A stretch of DNA of 64,000 nt from Fistularia commersonii (taxonomy: Eukaryota > Chordata > Actinopteri > Syngnathiformes > Fistulariidae). Below are positions 50,001 through 62,442 of the stretch, one piece after another. The position numbers and the translations under genes are program-made. Location of the stretch: assembly GCA_037954325.1 (NCBI GenBank), contig JBBMNZ010000002.1:15237679-15301678 (forward strand), in the 5' to 3' direction. The notes below the pieces were generated by a model. The model saw only the letters and a program-made list of their open reading frames with translations. It was not told the DNA's origin and ran no database searches. Every line of letters begins with the position of its first letter. Within the stretch, counting starts at the first letter, position 1.

Positions 50001-53000
50001 TGCGCGTGTGCGCGTGTGCGCGTGTGCGCGTGTGCGCGTGTGTGTGTGTGTGTATATGTGTGTGTAGGATGCATTAAATGGAGAGGAGGATCTGAGTGAG
50101 GATGAGAAAGTCAGGCAGAGGGCAGAACGACGCAAAGCTAAGAGGAAGGTGCATAACACACATTCTACTCTTAAAAATCATTTATCCCATTAACTGGGAT
50201 AAACCCAGTTAATTACTGCATGTATGGCCATTTACGTAATGGAATGTCTGATATTTATATATTTTTTCTTTTTTTTTTTTTCTTTTTTAGCGTCGTCGAA
50301 AACGGAAGAAACAGGAACAGGTCAAACAAAATGAGAATGCTGAACGGGTAAGTGACAATTTTTTGGATGTGTATCTTACCTTTCGTTTCTGTTTTAAATA
50401 GATGGATCTCAATTATATTCCATACATTAGGATGATGAAGATGGAGGTGTGGACTCTGAGTTGGATGAGAGTGAGTCAGATGCAGAAGGCGAGAAGCAGT
50501 TGCAAAAGGAGGACAGCAAAAATACAAAATCAGCTGCCTCGCACAAGTATGCTACCTCAGCTGTCATGGCTTCGCTGAATGAACATCAAAAAAACAGATC
50601 AACTGAAGAGGTGGGAAAATCCTCTTTTGCTTGGTTCATTTATGATCAACTATGAAATTTGATGCACATCATCAACCATCTGTAGAATCTAGCTCCCTTC
50701 AATTAATGTGCCCATCAGTGGCAAAGGAAACCCATGATAAAATTAACAAATATCAACTATGAAAATACAGTTCTTCATTGCAGTGCAATATGTCAGACTG
50801 TAATAGTTTATTATACATTGTTCAGTATCTATAGAGCAATTTCATGGCATTAACTGAAGAATGTTATTAGTTGCGATTAGATGCTGAAATCTCTTGATTT
50901 TCACAAACCACTATTTTTGATGTAGAAGAGAAGCTATTAGTACATTACAGAAAGAGAACAGGGTCACAGTAGCAACTCTAGTTGGAAGAATACACATTTT
51001 TAAGGGAGCCAAGAACCTTCCAGGCTAAAGAGTTGTGTGTAATTGGATACAGATCATGAACCTCATACACTGTAAATCCTTCCATTGGTATCCCATTTGG
51101 TATCCCACAGCTGCCTCTTATCTCACAACCTCCCAGGCTCAAATATTATAAATTATTCACAAATGAAGATACATTTTGAAATGCATACTGTTGGGTCATT
51201 TAGAACAAATTAATTTTGTATTCAGATTCAAGATTTAAGGTCAGTGTCAGTGTATTGTAACATTCAGTATGAAGCCTTTTTTTAAAAACAACTCTTCGCA
51301 TGTACATAATACTTCTATTACAATCCTAGAAATCTTACATGGCCAACTGACTAGCACAAGTGCCTGTCTTGTGTTGCACAGGAGCCAGAGTGGGATGTGA
51401 GCAGTGCCTTCTTTGCCAATGCTGCTAGCCATATAAAACCCAAAGGATCATGTCGCAAGTCCAAAGAGAACAAGGAGAATGAAGCCAGAAGAGAGGTTAA
51501 TTGAATTTTGATATCTTTTGTATACTTTCAGACCAGTAGGTTTTTAATGGCTGTTGTCTTGAATGATTTTTCTTGTAACAGTAGCGTGCGTGTGTGCGTG
51601 TGTGCGTGTGTGCGTGTGTGCGCGTGTGCGCGTGTGCGCGTGTGTGTCAATAGTAGCTTGATAGAAGCTAATGCAAATTAACTGACTAAAATGTCAACAT
51701 TACTATAGGTATAGGTCAGTTTAAATATATGCACACATCTCTTTAAAATTGTAACTTATGCATTTATTTATGCACTCACTCGTGTTTATGTGTATTAACA
51801 TATGAATTTACATTACATTACATTACATTGCATTTCGCAGACACTTTTATCCAAAGCGACTTACAATAGAGGACATAGGGACTGCAAATACACCTGCAAA
51901 TACACGATGCACAGGAAATATACAGAACAGTAAGCTTGGGTTAGTGAGTTTTTTGTTTTTTTTTGGACAGAGACACACAACATACACACACACACACACT
52001 GCATAGCCAAATTTGCTGCCAACCTGATCTGGGGCATCAGGGCAGTAAAAAGTCCTGAAAGAGAAACTTTTTATGTTTATATACTGCATATACATGCATT
52101 TGTATAAACTGAACAGCAAAAACATTATGATCACCAAAACAACCCTTACCAGTGGAGGTATTGATTCCACTAGATTTCTGAAGGTCTGCTGTGGTATTTG
52201 GCACCATGACATAAGCAAGTAATTGTTTATGTTGTAGAGTTTGGCTTAACCTCCATGCACTTATATGTTGAGCAAATTCCACAGATACTTGATTGGATTG
52301 AGATCTGGTGAATTTGGTGGCCAAGTCAACTCCTTGAACATGTTTTGTTCCACAGACCGTTTCTGAAAATGTTTTTGCAGCATGGTAGGATGGATTATCC
52401 TGCTCAAAGAAGGCATTACCCTTAAGAAATAAATTGATTGTGAAGGAAATTTTATTGTGGCCAAAGTAATATCCACATTAACGCCAGAACCTAAAGTATC
52501 ATATTGCCTCCAACACCTCACCTTCTTCTCAGAATACATCCTGTTACCTGGTTTTCCCCAGTTTAGTGACATGCACACAACTTGCCATCGACATGATGTA
52601 AAAGAAAATGTTCATCTGACAAGACCATCCTGGACTGCTCTCTGGTCAAGTTCTCATGCTTACGTACTAACTGCTGGTTCTTATCGGACATGGGTCAACA
52701 TGGGCGCCTCACCAACTATCCACCCTTGAACACAACAATCTGGGATAGAAAGCACTTTATGAATAAAATTATTATTAGTACCGTAATTCTCGGACTAATG
52801 AGGGCACCTGAATATAAGCTTTATCGGCTGAAAAGAAATACATTTATGTGTACATATTGAGGCTGCACTTGTCTATAAACCGCAGGTGTCCATGTTGCAA
52901 CATGAGATATTTACACAGAAAGATGTTACACAAACATTTTTTTCAACTTTTAATTAAAACATACCGATGACATCCACAAATAGGTACTGGAAATGCTTTT

Positions 53001-54158
53001 TTCCTGAACAGTGCCTGTAACATGGGTGACGAAATAGATTAATAATAAATAACACAAGGAAAAATCCATCAATCCATCCATTGCTTTAGCCTACACCAGC
53101 TGATTGCTTTATTTGTCTTTCTCCTGCGTACTAAAACATTACATTACATTACATTGCATTTGGCAGACGCTTTTATCCAAAGTGACTTACAATAGAGGAC
53201 ATAGGGACTGCAAATACACCTTCAAATACACGATGCACAGGAAATATACAGAACAGTAAGCTTGGGTTAGTGAGTTTTTTTTTTTTTTTTGACATAGACA
53301 CACAAACGTACACACACACTGCATAGCCTACCATTAAAGTGGTCGTCTTCTTCTGAACAGCCTCAGAATTTCATGGTAGTTTCATTGGTCTGATGTGATG
53401 AGGCTAAATGGTGGCATAAAGCTTGTTCGCCCCCCCCAAAAAACATCCTTAAATTAGCCACATCATTGTTTAAGCCGAAGTGCAAAAGCGCATGAAAAAA
53501 GTAGCGGCTTTATCGTCAGGATATCATGGTATGTGTTCAGACACCCTTCTGTCAAAAACATTAATCTGCTTGCCAATTCTCTAAGATTGGAGTAGATGGA
53601 CAGCCTTTGTTCTGGAACCTTCTCTGTGATCCTTGGCTGATCCATAATTTAATCACTTTAGTGAACCAATGTTCCTACCTTGAACCATTTTGGAAGGTAT
53701 TGGTGATCAAAGACGAGGACCACAGCAGAAGCACTTTAGTTTTGGAGATGTTCTAATTGAGTCATCTGGCCATCATAATTTGGCACTTGTCAAAGTTAAA
53801 CGTAACCATTTTTCCTTTTTCCTGAATCAACACGAAAACATGTAAGAAAAAAAATCACTATCTATCAAATATGTGTCCCACATACTGATAACTACAACTG
53901 TCATCAGACAATCAGTTATATTTTTACCCATCAGTGAACACACTGCTTGGCTGAATGGTTAGTTTGTACATGTGTGCAATATCACAGTTCCAAATATACA
54001 CAGATGCATGTTAATGCAAAGTCCATAATATTTCAAAACAACACTGCTGTTCAAATCAGTGGTAAAAATTAATTAGATGGTTATTGAAAGATCTCTTGGG
54101 TATTTTTTAAAGTATGTAGGAGGATAATGATTTCCATTCTTTACACAAACTATGTGTA

Positions 54159-54209
<51 letters not shown>

Positions 54210-57200
54210 ATATATATATATATTCACACATTGCATGCGTGTGTGTGTGTTTAATCCCCCTGTGATTTTGCAAGTTCTCTCACTTAGTAGCATGGAGCGC
54301 TCTAAAATTTTTAGTGCTGAAGCATTTCCACTGAAAAAGACAGAATCTAAAAAGAAATCAGAAATCACATTGTATGATTTTTTTTTAACAATTTATTTGT
54401 TAATCACAGGGTCAAATAATTATTGATCCCTTGAGTCAAACAATTTTAATATTTGGTACAGAAGCTTTTGTTAACAATTACAGAGGTCAAACTGTTCCTG
54501 TAGGTCTTCACCATGTTTGCACACACTGCAGCAGGGATTTTGGCCCATCCCTCCACACAGAGATCTTCTCTAGATCTGTCAGGTTTTGGGGTTGTCACTG
54601 AGCAACACAGAGTTTCAGCTCCCTTCAAATATTTTCTATTGGATTTATGTCCGGAGACTGGCTGGGCCACTTTAGAACCTTGAAATGCTGCTTAAGGAGC
54701 CACTCCTTGGTTTTCCTGGCTGTGAGCCTTGGGTCATTGTCATGCCAGAAAAAGACCCAGCCAGGACCCATCTTCAATGCTCTTGACTGAGTGAAAAAGG
54801 CTTTTGCCCAATATCTCACAATATATGGCCTCGTTCATCATCCCTTTAATACAGTGCAATTGTCCTGGCCCCTGTGCTGCAAAACACCTCCAGAGCATGA
54901 TGCTTCCATGCTTTGTCTTTCCCCATGCTATCATCAATGGGATGATACTCCTTCTTCTTCCTCCAAACACAGCGAATGGAGTCAAAACCAAAAAGTTCTA
55001 TTTTGGTCTCATCTGACCACAAAACTTTTTCCCATGACTCCCCTGGATCATCCAGATTGTCCCTGGAAAACTGCAGATGAGCCTTGAAATGGGCTGACAT
55101 AAGCAGGGGAACCTTCCGTGCAGTGCATGATTTTAAACCATTATGTCTCAGTGTATTACGGATAGTAGCCTTGGAAACAGTGGACCCAGGTGTCATCAGG
55201 TCACTGACCAGCTCTTGCCATGTAGTACTGGGCTGATTCTTCCCCTTTGTTAGCATCATTGATACCCCACGAGGAGAGATCTTCCATTGGGCCGCAGTCC
55301 GAGGGACATTGGCAGACATCATTAGCCTCTTCAATTTTCTGACAATGGCTCCAGCAATTGTTCTTTTTTTCACCAAGCTGCTTTGCAATTGCTCTGTAGC
55401 CCTTTCCTTACCAACTTTGTCTTTTATCGTTTGACAGGGCTTTGGTATTACTCATGTTGGCTGCTCCATTTTTAACATTGTGGGGTGCACAGGTGTCTTT
55501 AAGAAAGCTAACAACCTCAAATCTATGCTACTCTGAGTGTAGTTGGACTCGTAAAAAGCAGAGGAACAGGTCTTTGAGGGTCAGAAATCTGGCTTATAAG
55601 CCAGGGATAAAATAATTATTTGACCCTGTAATTTACAAGTAAATTGTTAAAAAAATCATACAATGTGATTTCTGATGTTATTTTTGATTCTGTCTCTCAC
55701 AGTGGAAATGCACTAACAATGAAAATTTTAGACCCCTCTGTGATTTCTAAGTGGGAGAACTTGCAAAATTACAGGGGGATCAAATACTTATTGACCTGAC
55801 TATATATATACACGCATACATACACACATACATACATATACGTATATGTATATTATCCCTAAAATTAGCACTACTGAAATATTGTTTATTCCATAATAAC
55901 CAGGTATATTATCAATATGAAGAAACCTTTTTTATTTTCTGTTCAGATTTTTTAAATATTATGATCAAATACATTTTCAAGACTGTAAATCTGATCTAAA
56001 GAAACTCTTTTCAGAGCAATGGAACTGACACTATGAAAAAAAGTGCATCACTGACAGGTAAGTAATGTTGTTTAACTGAACAAATGATATGTGACTGAAT
56101 TGAACCATCATTATGATGCTTTATGATTGAATTTGACAATAACTCCTAAGGAAGTCATTACGCAGCCTTTCCATTCTCCAAATGTCATTGTGCAGCATTT
56201 CATTCAAGTGTCTCGCAGTCTGGTGGAGAATAAGTAACAAGCAATGGTCTTTTCTTTAGAAAAAGGGATAAAGTTAGTGCAAGAGGGGCAGTACCCCCAA
56301 GCAGTCAGCATGTTTACAGAAGCAATCAAGTGTGATCCAAAGGATTACAGGTATATTTACTCATTACTTTTTAATTTTTCATCATAAATGTATGTCAAGA
56401 GTTTATAAGACAAAATGCATGTGTATCTCAACTTGTAGGTTCTTTGGAAATCGCTCCTACTGCTATTACTGCTTGGAGCAGTACCCCCAGGCACTGGGTG
56501 ATGCTGAGCGCTCCATTCAGCTGGCACCAGACTGGCCCAAAGGACACTTCCGCAAGGGTAGCGCACTCATGGGCATGAAGGTATGTTCAATAGGCCCATG
56601 TTTAGCTCAAGTCATTTAGTGGTAGAAATAGGGTTTATATTGTCTGTTATGATAAAATCTATTGTTTACTGGTACTTCTAATTCATAGAGATCTGAGAAG
56701 TGCTTTGTAAATATATATTTTTTTATTCTTATTATTATTATCATTATTATTATTACAATTGTTTCGTGTTATTTGTTGTAGCGGTACAGTGAGGCAGAGA
56801 AAGCCATGGAGCATGTGCTAAAACTGGACAAAGACTGTGAGGAGGCTGTCAATGACCTCTTTAATTGCAAAGTGCTGCAACTTATGGTAATTACATATAC
56901 CATATCTATGTCCAGGATCTTGAAAAACATTTTCATTTTTAAATAGATTGTATTAATTTCTGTAATTGATTGTTTTGGTTTTGTCCCGGTTTGATTTGTG
57001 CAACAGGACCTTGGTTTTGAAGAAGTTCAAAGTGTGCTATTGCTGGAAAAATTCTCATCTGTGCAAGGTGTTTTGTCATCTTGCGCTGATTCTGGCAGGG
57101 GTAAGATGAATATGAGCATATCAGTAACATTTGAGGTTAGATACTGATCAAAAGCATATAGTTTTGAAGAGCTCGTTTTTTTTTCCAATTTCTTTTTAAT

Positions 57201-58975
57201 TTTAATTTTTTTTCTTTGCACCAGGTAGCCAAGATCCATCAGTCATGCTACCTGGGTAGGTGAAGAATAGTTTGTTCTGTAAAAACCACAGTTCATAAAA
57301 GGTTCAATATTCACTCATGTAGTTAAAACTACAAAACTACATTTGTCTTAGTTCATGTGTCTGTCTTTATTTGTTGTTAATATTTAGTAATCGTTGAAAT
57401 TGTATCAACATCCTTCTTTTTAAATTTATGTAACATTACTTTATCAAGGGTATATTGCATAATTTAGAATTTCAAATACTTGTTTGGCCATCACTGAACT
57501 TTTGTATCGTATGCTATATTTGAATGTTCAAGTTCACTCAGGATTCATACAAGTACTTCTCTGAAAGCAAAGGATCACACTTAACATTTAGTCAATTTTT
57601 TTTAATTCTTGCTCATTTGATCTTAGCATAAATAATTTCCACAGTGTTGTTTGAAGAGCATTTATAATACTGTACATAATCAACACATAATCTCTGTTTC
57701 TTTCCTTCAGAAGCCCTTGTCCTTCACTCTGGGTGGGAAATGTGACAACAGAGCTCACTGACAAACACCTGTGGGACCTTTTCAGAATGTAGGACCTCAG
57801 TTCAGTACAGAGATGTTACAATACAATGTTTTACTGCGTGTGACCACGTGAATTCCCAGTCTTGACATTACCAAAACATAAAATATGAAAATCTGATAAT
57901 ACAAATAAGACGGCCATTCAGTCTCATCTTTAATTTGTTTATACATCCTTTGTATCGTCATTGGGAGAAAGAAAAGTCATTACCAGGCCTCAAGATAGTT
58001 AGGAAATATAAATAAAGGCAAAGGGTTTTGAAAATGGCATAGATAAAACATTAAAGTTAATTGGTAAGTTTTTGAATGAACTGTTCCTATTTCCTACTAT
58101 CCATAGTTTGCTTTCCTACTATGTCCTTAAATGAACAAAAACATACAAAACTATATAACTTGATATTATTAGCTCTAAACTTATTATGTTTGACCCTATC
58201 TTGTATATTGATTTAGAATTGTTTTTTATAAAATGTCCTTGCTTATTTCACAATTTTAATTTGTCCATCGAGGATGTATAATATCAATTTACATTTCAAC
58301 AAACCAAACGCTTCTGTTTTTACTTCTGCGCATGAAGAATTTTACTATAATTTTAATTTAGTGGATGATATAATTGCTTAACTATTTTGATTTATTTTTG
58401 AAGGTATGGTGAGATCGAAAGCATCCGTGTGCTGCATGAAAGATTCTGTGCCTTTGTGAATTACAAGAATGCAAACATGGCAGCCCTTGCTATGGACAAA
58501 CTAAATGTAAGATCATGATTAGTGACACTCTCCATCACATTTGTTCTAAAAAAAAATATCCTTTTTTTTTTAAAGTTTTGAATCTGCTTTCTGCCCCAGG
58601 GCTATTCTATTGAGAACACACGTTTAGTGGTGCGCTATCCTGACCGTCGCACTCAAAGGGTCCCTCCTGTTCCACTAAAAACCTGTATCCCCGTCACACA
58701 GCAGGCAGGTGTAGCTGCTGGGTAAGTGGCACTTCTCAGGTCACTGCATCAGAGAACATTTCAATTTTACTGGCTTACTATCCATAGTTTTCTTTACTGT
58801 ACCTTTTCTTCTTTCTATGCCAACCTTCTCTCTGTATAGACCTCGACGGCGTGGCCCAGTCAATGGAGATGAGTGTTACTTCTGGAGAACAACAGGCTGC
58901 CATTTTGGAGACAAATGTCACTACAAACACATTCCTGATCAGAAAGGAAAGGACAGGAAGCCCTGGCAGCCCTAA
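47048..58975 (+). CDS. TTC31-like protein with TPR, RRM and CCCH zinc finger (16 exons)
   Basis: Likely RNA-binding adaptor. Exons: 47048-47105, 49818-49900, 50068-50148, 50291-50347, 50431-50610, 51382-51495, 56015-56057, 56260-56350, 56439-56580, 56782-56886, 57007-57100, 57225-57255, 57711-57788, 58404-58506, 58600-58721, 58840-58975. Phases all agree; 505 aa. Residues 64-83 are Arg/Lys-rich (possible nuclear signal) and 94-115 acidic. TPRs span about 206-318, with [19 protein letters not shown] and [18 protein letters not shown], as in TTC31. The RRM is at about 365-436, with RNP2 LWVGNV (366-371) and RNP1 RFCAFVNY (399-406). A CCCH finger (C473, C481, C487, H491) ends the protein. Human TTC31, as I know it, lacks the RRM and finger. 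The start is ATG 47048; Met5 is an alternative. The first exon joins in phase but is the least certain. Confidence 0.85.
47244..47657 (+). other. Open frame of 137 codons in intron 1 of the TTC31-like gene
   Basis: ATG-led frame in CpG-containing DNA just after exon 1. No domain was recognised; composition is Pro/Ser/Ala-rich. It could be an alternative first exon, or chance in GC-richer DNA. Confidence 0.15.
49980..50066 (+). repeat. TG/CG repeat abutting the exon 3 acceptor
   Basis: About 85 bases of TG and CG units run directly into the AG acceptor of exon 3 of the TTC31-like gene, replacing a normal pyrimidine tract. In RNA this is a long UG-rich run. Confidence 0.9.
51586..51646. repeat. 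TG/CG microsatellite in intron 6
   Basis: GTGTGTGC units of the same kind as those before exon 3. It lies 90 bases downstream of exon 6. Confidence 0.85.
51808..52010 (+). repeat. Interspersed ACATT-headed repeat, copy 1
   Basis: Begins with CATTA repeats, followed by catttcgcagacacttttat, then ccaaagcgacttacaatag and cacgatgcacaggaaatat, a poly-T run and a CA run ending at gcatagcc. The core (cattt.gcagac.cttttatccaaag.gacttacaat) is widespread in fish genomes. A near-identical copy in the same orientation is at 53136-53330. Confidence 0.85.
52110..52760 (-). mobile_element. Degraded Tc1-like transposon in intron 6
   Basis: The minus-strand frame at 52261-52578 contains [18 protein letters not shown], the C-terminal DDE region of Tc1-like transposases. 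The catalytic Glu of the PIE motif is replaced by Lys. The left edge (aaaacattatgatcacc, about 52118) resembles a Tc1 terminus. The N-terminal half is not recognisable. Confidence 0.7.
52785..53522. mobile_element. Non-autonomous DNA transposon interrupted by a later insertion
   Basis: The left end (accgtaattctcggactaat) and the right end (gtagcggctttatcgtcagg) are degenerate inverted copies of a fish terminal motif of the ccggactataagccgc type. The interior is split by the ACATT repeat at 53136-53330. No transposase was seen. Confidence 0.45.
53136..53330 (+). repeat. Interspersed ACATT-headed repeat, copy 2
   Basis: Nearly identical along its length to the copy at 51808-52010, including the poly-T and CA stretches and the gcatagcc end. 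It is nested within the DNA transposon at 52785-53522. Confidence 0.85.
54163..54252. repeat. TA/TG microsatellite
   Basis: TA units, then TG, then TA, then TG, abutting the left end of the Tc1-like element where about 19 terminal bases are missing. Confidence 0.9.
54253..55800 (-). mobile_element. Inactive Tc1-like transposon with long inverted repeats
   Basis: Inverted repeats of about 200 bases lie at 54253-54450 and 55600-55800 (shared text ccccctgt.attttgcaagttct). The left one lacks about 19 terminal bases. Minus-strand transposase remains are in three frames: 55388 to about 54950 (HTH part and LWSDETK, first Asp), 54991 to about 54760 ([13 protein letters not shown]), and 54819-54625 (WHDNDP, second Asp, and [13 protein letters not shown], the Glu). 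The D-D-E residues are present, but two frameshifts break the gene, so the element is dead. Confidence 0.92.
55800..55856. repeat. TA/CA-rich simple repeat
   Basis: TATATA, then TACACACATACATACATATACG units directly after the right end of the Tc1-like element. Confidence 0.8.
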
Positions 58976-61900
58976 ATCTGGTTTGCCTCGACAGGATACG
59001 TGGAGCTTGGCTGCACAGACACTGGCAAATTTTGACCAGAATGGTGGGGTCAGAGCCAGTACTCAGGTTCTAAGGTAGGGATAGTCAAACATGTGCCAGG
59101 ATGGACTAGGGAAGTTGAAATTTTCACTGCACAGGATGAAATAGATGTTTGGTTCAATATTTATTAAATAGGAGGAATTAAATTGTATTTACAGATGACA
59201 CATGGTGACCTTTCCCTGCTGTAAGGGATGCAACTTAACCTCACAGGTCTACAACAGAGGGAGTGAAACTGTTTTGGTTCAATACAGAAGTAAAGTTATT
59301 TATATATGTGTGTGTGTATGTATGTGTATATGTATGTGTGTATATATATATATACACACACATACACATACACACATATATAGATATATATATATAAAAA
59401 ACTATTTTTTTAACCAGTTGTGGCTCTCGTCTTGACATCAATAATGAAATGATTCGCTGTGGAATTGCAGTCTTGATACAGACGTAGTTTTAATGATGGG
59501 AAACTCCCCTCCTTTTACCTTTGTTAAAACAGCAGTGCTTTTGCCTTTTCGAGAAGTACAGCAACAAGGATGTCACTTTGAACTGATGGCAAGTTGGTGA
59601 CTTAAGAGACTCACAGAACATTTGCCTCTGCTACCCACATAGTTTCTCCTTTAGCCAAGAGCCCACAAGAATATTGTGTCTGTTTAGTCTATTTTACCCT
59701 ATTTACATGTTTATGGATATTTGGAGATGAAAGCCACAAATTTGAGCTGAGGAGTTGAAAATTTGGATCTTATAATGTGTTGATTGGGTCATTTAGATTT
59801 AATTATGTGCCATTTTATGCCACTTTAATATACAGAATGTTTGACAAAGGTAGGGGGATTCGTAACCCTTCGTAAATGTATTGGAGGAGTATTGGAAAAA
59901 ACAAACCTTGATAATGTTGTGGAATCCAGTAGACTTGAGTGTTACCTTTTAAGGCCATATATTTTCCTTTTATTGCATTGGGCTGCATTATGTTTCAGGT
60001 TTTAGGTTTGCAGTATTCACTCCCTGTTTTGTAGCAAACAGGAGATAGCTGAAACACTGGTCTGTGTACCTAATGAGAGGCCTTCCCTAGTTTTTAATCA
60101 TAGCATTTGAATAGACCTTAGTATTTCTTGATATATGTTGACAGTAAGTCATTACATTTCTAAATCCATGCTGAGAAAATGTGCACATTTGATCCCTGAT
60201 CTCTTAAAACGTACACATCCACTGCTTCTGGCAAATGTGTTTCAGAGAGGTAGGCTGCTGTTTCCACCCTTACTGCAGAATAGTGCCTTACAGAACAAAC
60301 AAATATGCTCTGTTGTGATACACACTCATGTCTATGTGTGTACAATCATGCGCTTGCAGAGTTTTTCCCAAAAGCAGTGTTTTTGACCCTTGGGGCATCT
60401 ATTTCAGTATTTCAGTGAACCAAAGAAGTTTTAGTCCAAAATCTCAAAAATAGTCATGCTATTTCATACATTCAACCCTTGTGCATTAAAACCATTCAGA
60501 ATGGCTTCTGTGTCATCCAACAGACAAGAATTGTAGCTACTGCAAATGGCTAAGGTCTACACTACATTAACTTGTTAACTATGCTCTGCATAGTCTAAGT
60601 ATTTATTGTTTTATTTATATCCATTTTTCCTATTTTGTTTTTTACAGTTTGAAGTTGAATTCAGTGTTTTAATTTACTGGCCTGTTTGACTTTTCACTTA
60701 AGATTAGATAACAAATTCCCTCACATTTGTTTGTGGCTTTAATGGTCAAGCGTTAGTAGGAAATGTTTTCTTATTTGCGAACACTGTCATGCTGAACGTC
60801 TGCTTTTCAGTTATTCCTCTTTGCCATGTGACTTAAAGTGTAAAAAAGGAATTAAGCACCAACTTTAAAGTTGCACTTGATCTTACACAATTGGTTGTAC
60901 CTTTACATAATTGGTGCCGTTATCGATGGCTTGCACAGTTCATTTATTTTAATTATACTACAGCATCTTTTAATTTCATCATATACCTATCAGATCTCCT
61001 TGGGTTTACCCAAATTCTAATTTAGAGATTTGGTACTGGATTTTTTTAGTCATTTGACCTTGTTTCAAACTGTCAGGAAATAGGTTTGTAATCATGATGC
61101 ACACATTAGTAACCTGAGCACTGCATTCTTGTTATTCTTCCAAATATTTTGTATTATTGTTACTGCACTGCAATAGAGCCTTTTGTATTTAATAAATGTA
61201 TTTGAAGCACATTTTTTCCATTCTCTCTCTTTTTTTCTGAGTAATGTCAACAATTTGGGAAATTGCTCACAGGATTTATACTGACAGTGGTATGTGGTTT
61301 CTGCCTTCCACAGGGAGGCAGTGTTGTACACGCATATTTGGCACTTGTATGTTTCTCTAAGTCATAGATTACAATGTATATATACTTTCATTTTTTTCTC
61401 CCCTGGTATTTAGACCTACTGTGCCAGTAATATCTCATACCTCAAACCCACGACAGAGCAGTAAAAGTAGATCATACAGGTGCACTGACTAAATTGAAGG
61501 CCTTGTCTTTCCACTGAGATACTTCATGTTTTTGGCATCAAAGATACAACCATGACCTTGTAACCACCCTAGCCATTGAGAAACAGGACAGGGCTATCAA
61601 CTGTTGACATTATTGAAGAAGCATAACTCCCTTTGTAAACTACTGCATCTGTGTGTATGAGCTAGATCCAGCCAAAAAATGACTAGGTGAACTTTGGGTA
61701 CACAACCGTGGTGCTGTCAATTGGTTTTCCTTTTTTCAACTGCATTTATTGAAGACCGAAGTAGTTTGAATGGTGACTGGTGATAGTGTTTGGATGAAAC
61801 ATTTTGACTTTTAATTCATATGAAACAAAGGCATTGTCTGTCCACTCAGTAGTAAACAACTTTTTGTTTCCCCTTGTGACATACCGGTTTCCCCCCTCTT

Positions 61901-62330
61901 AATCCTTCCATGATTCACGACTGTTACAGCTCAGCAGCCCTGCCTTACCATCACTCTCCACACTGTATATCATATCTGACATAACAACTTTGCTGTGATA
62001 TTTTCCCTGTATGACATCGGCCCTTTGGGTTTTTGAAAGTCCATGTGCAGTCGTTGGGTTACACAGTATTTAACACAGTATGAGTACTTACTAAAAACAC
62101 AGACGCACACATAAAATGGAATACTGATGAATCAAGAGTTCCTTAAAAGTACCATATCCACAGGAACTGTGGTTAACTGTAGTTATTCAACCTATTGAAT
62201 AGTGTTTAGCAAATGAGCATCTAAGTTTGTGTGCATTGAGTCAATTCCATGTTAATTTTATTAGAAGGGATTATGATGCACTGATGCAAACTCTAGCAAT
62301 AGAGTATTTCAGTATTTGGATGTAATATTA
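58976..62330. other. 3' UTR and downstream region of the TTC31-like gene
   Basis: No coding exon was recognised. A TG/TA microsatellite is at 59299-59398. The clearest AATAAA (61191-61196) lies 2.2 kb after the stop codon. The open frame at 58851-59078 overlaps the last exon in another frame and is not separate. Confidence 0.5.
59299..59398. repeat. TG/TA/CA microsatellite
   Basis: TGTGTA units, TA units, then their near-complement CACATA, giving an imperfect inverted repeat of about 90 bases that could form a hairpin. Confidence 0.85.
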
Positions 62331-62333
62331 TTC

Positions 62334-62442
62334 TTTTATCAATCCCCGTGGGGAAATTCATTCTCTGCAAGGAGCCGGAAATCGAATCAGGAATGTTCGG
62401 TTCCAAAGACAATTGCTCTACCTCCTGCGCCAGGCCGCACCC
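62334..62442 (-). mobile_element. tRNA-derived SINE, minus strand
   Basis: The minus strand reads ctggcgcaggaggtagagca (A box), then a B-box-like gattcgatttccgg, then the tail agaatgaatttccccacggg and gattgataaa. The head and tail match the copy in the nkx3.3 intron, but this copy keeps the middle part. Confidence 0.75.

Noticed and set aside
53463..53645. Minus-strand 60-codon frame as a further transposase fragment
   Set aside because: No DDE motif or other transposase signature.
58851..59078. Separate 75-codon gene after the TTC31-like gene
   Set aside because: Overlaps the last coding exon in another frame; the CCCH frame ending at 58975 is the real one.
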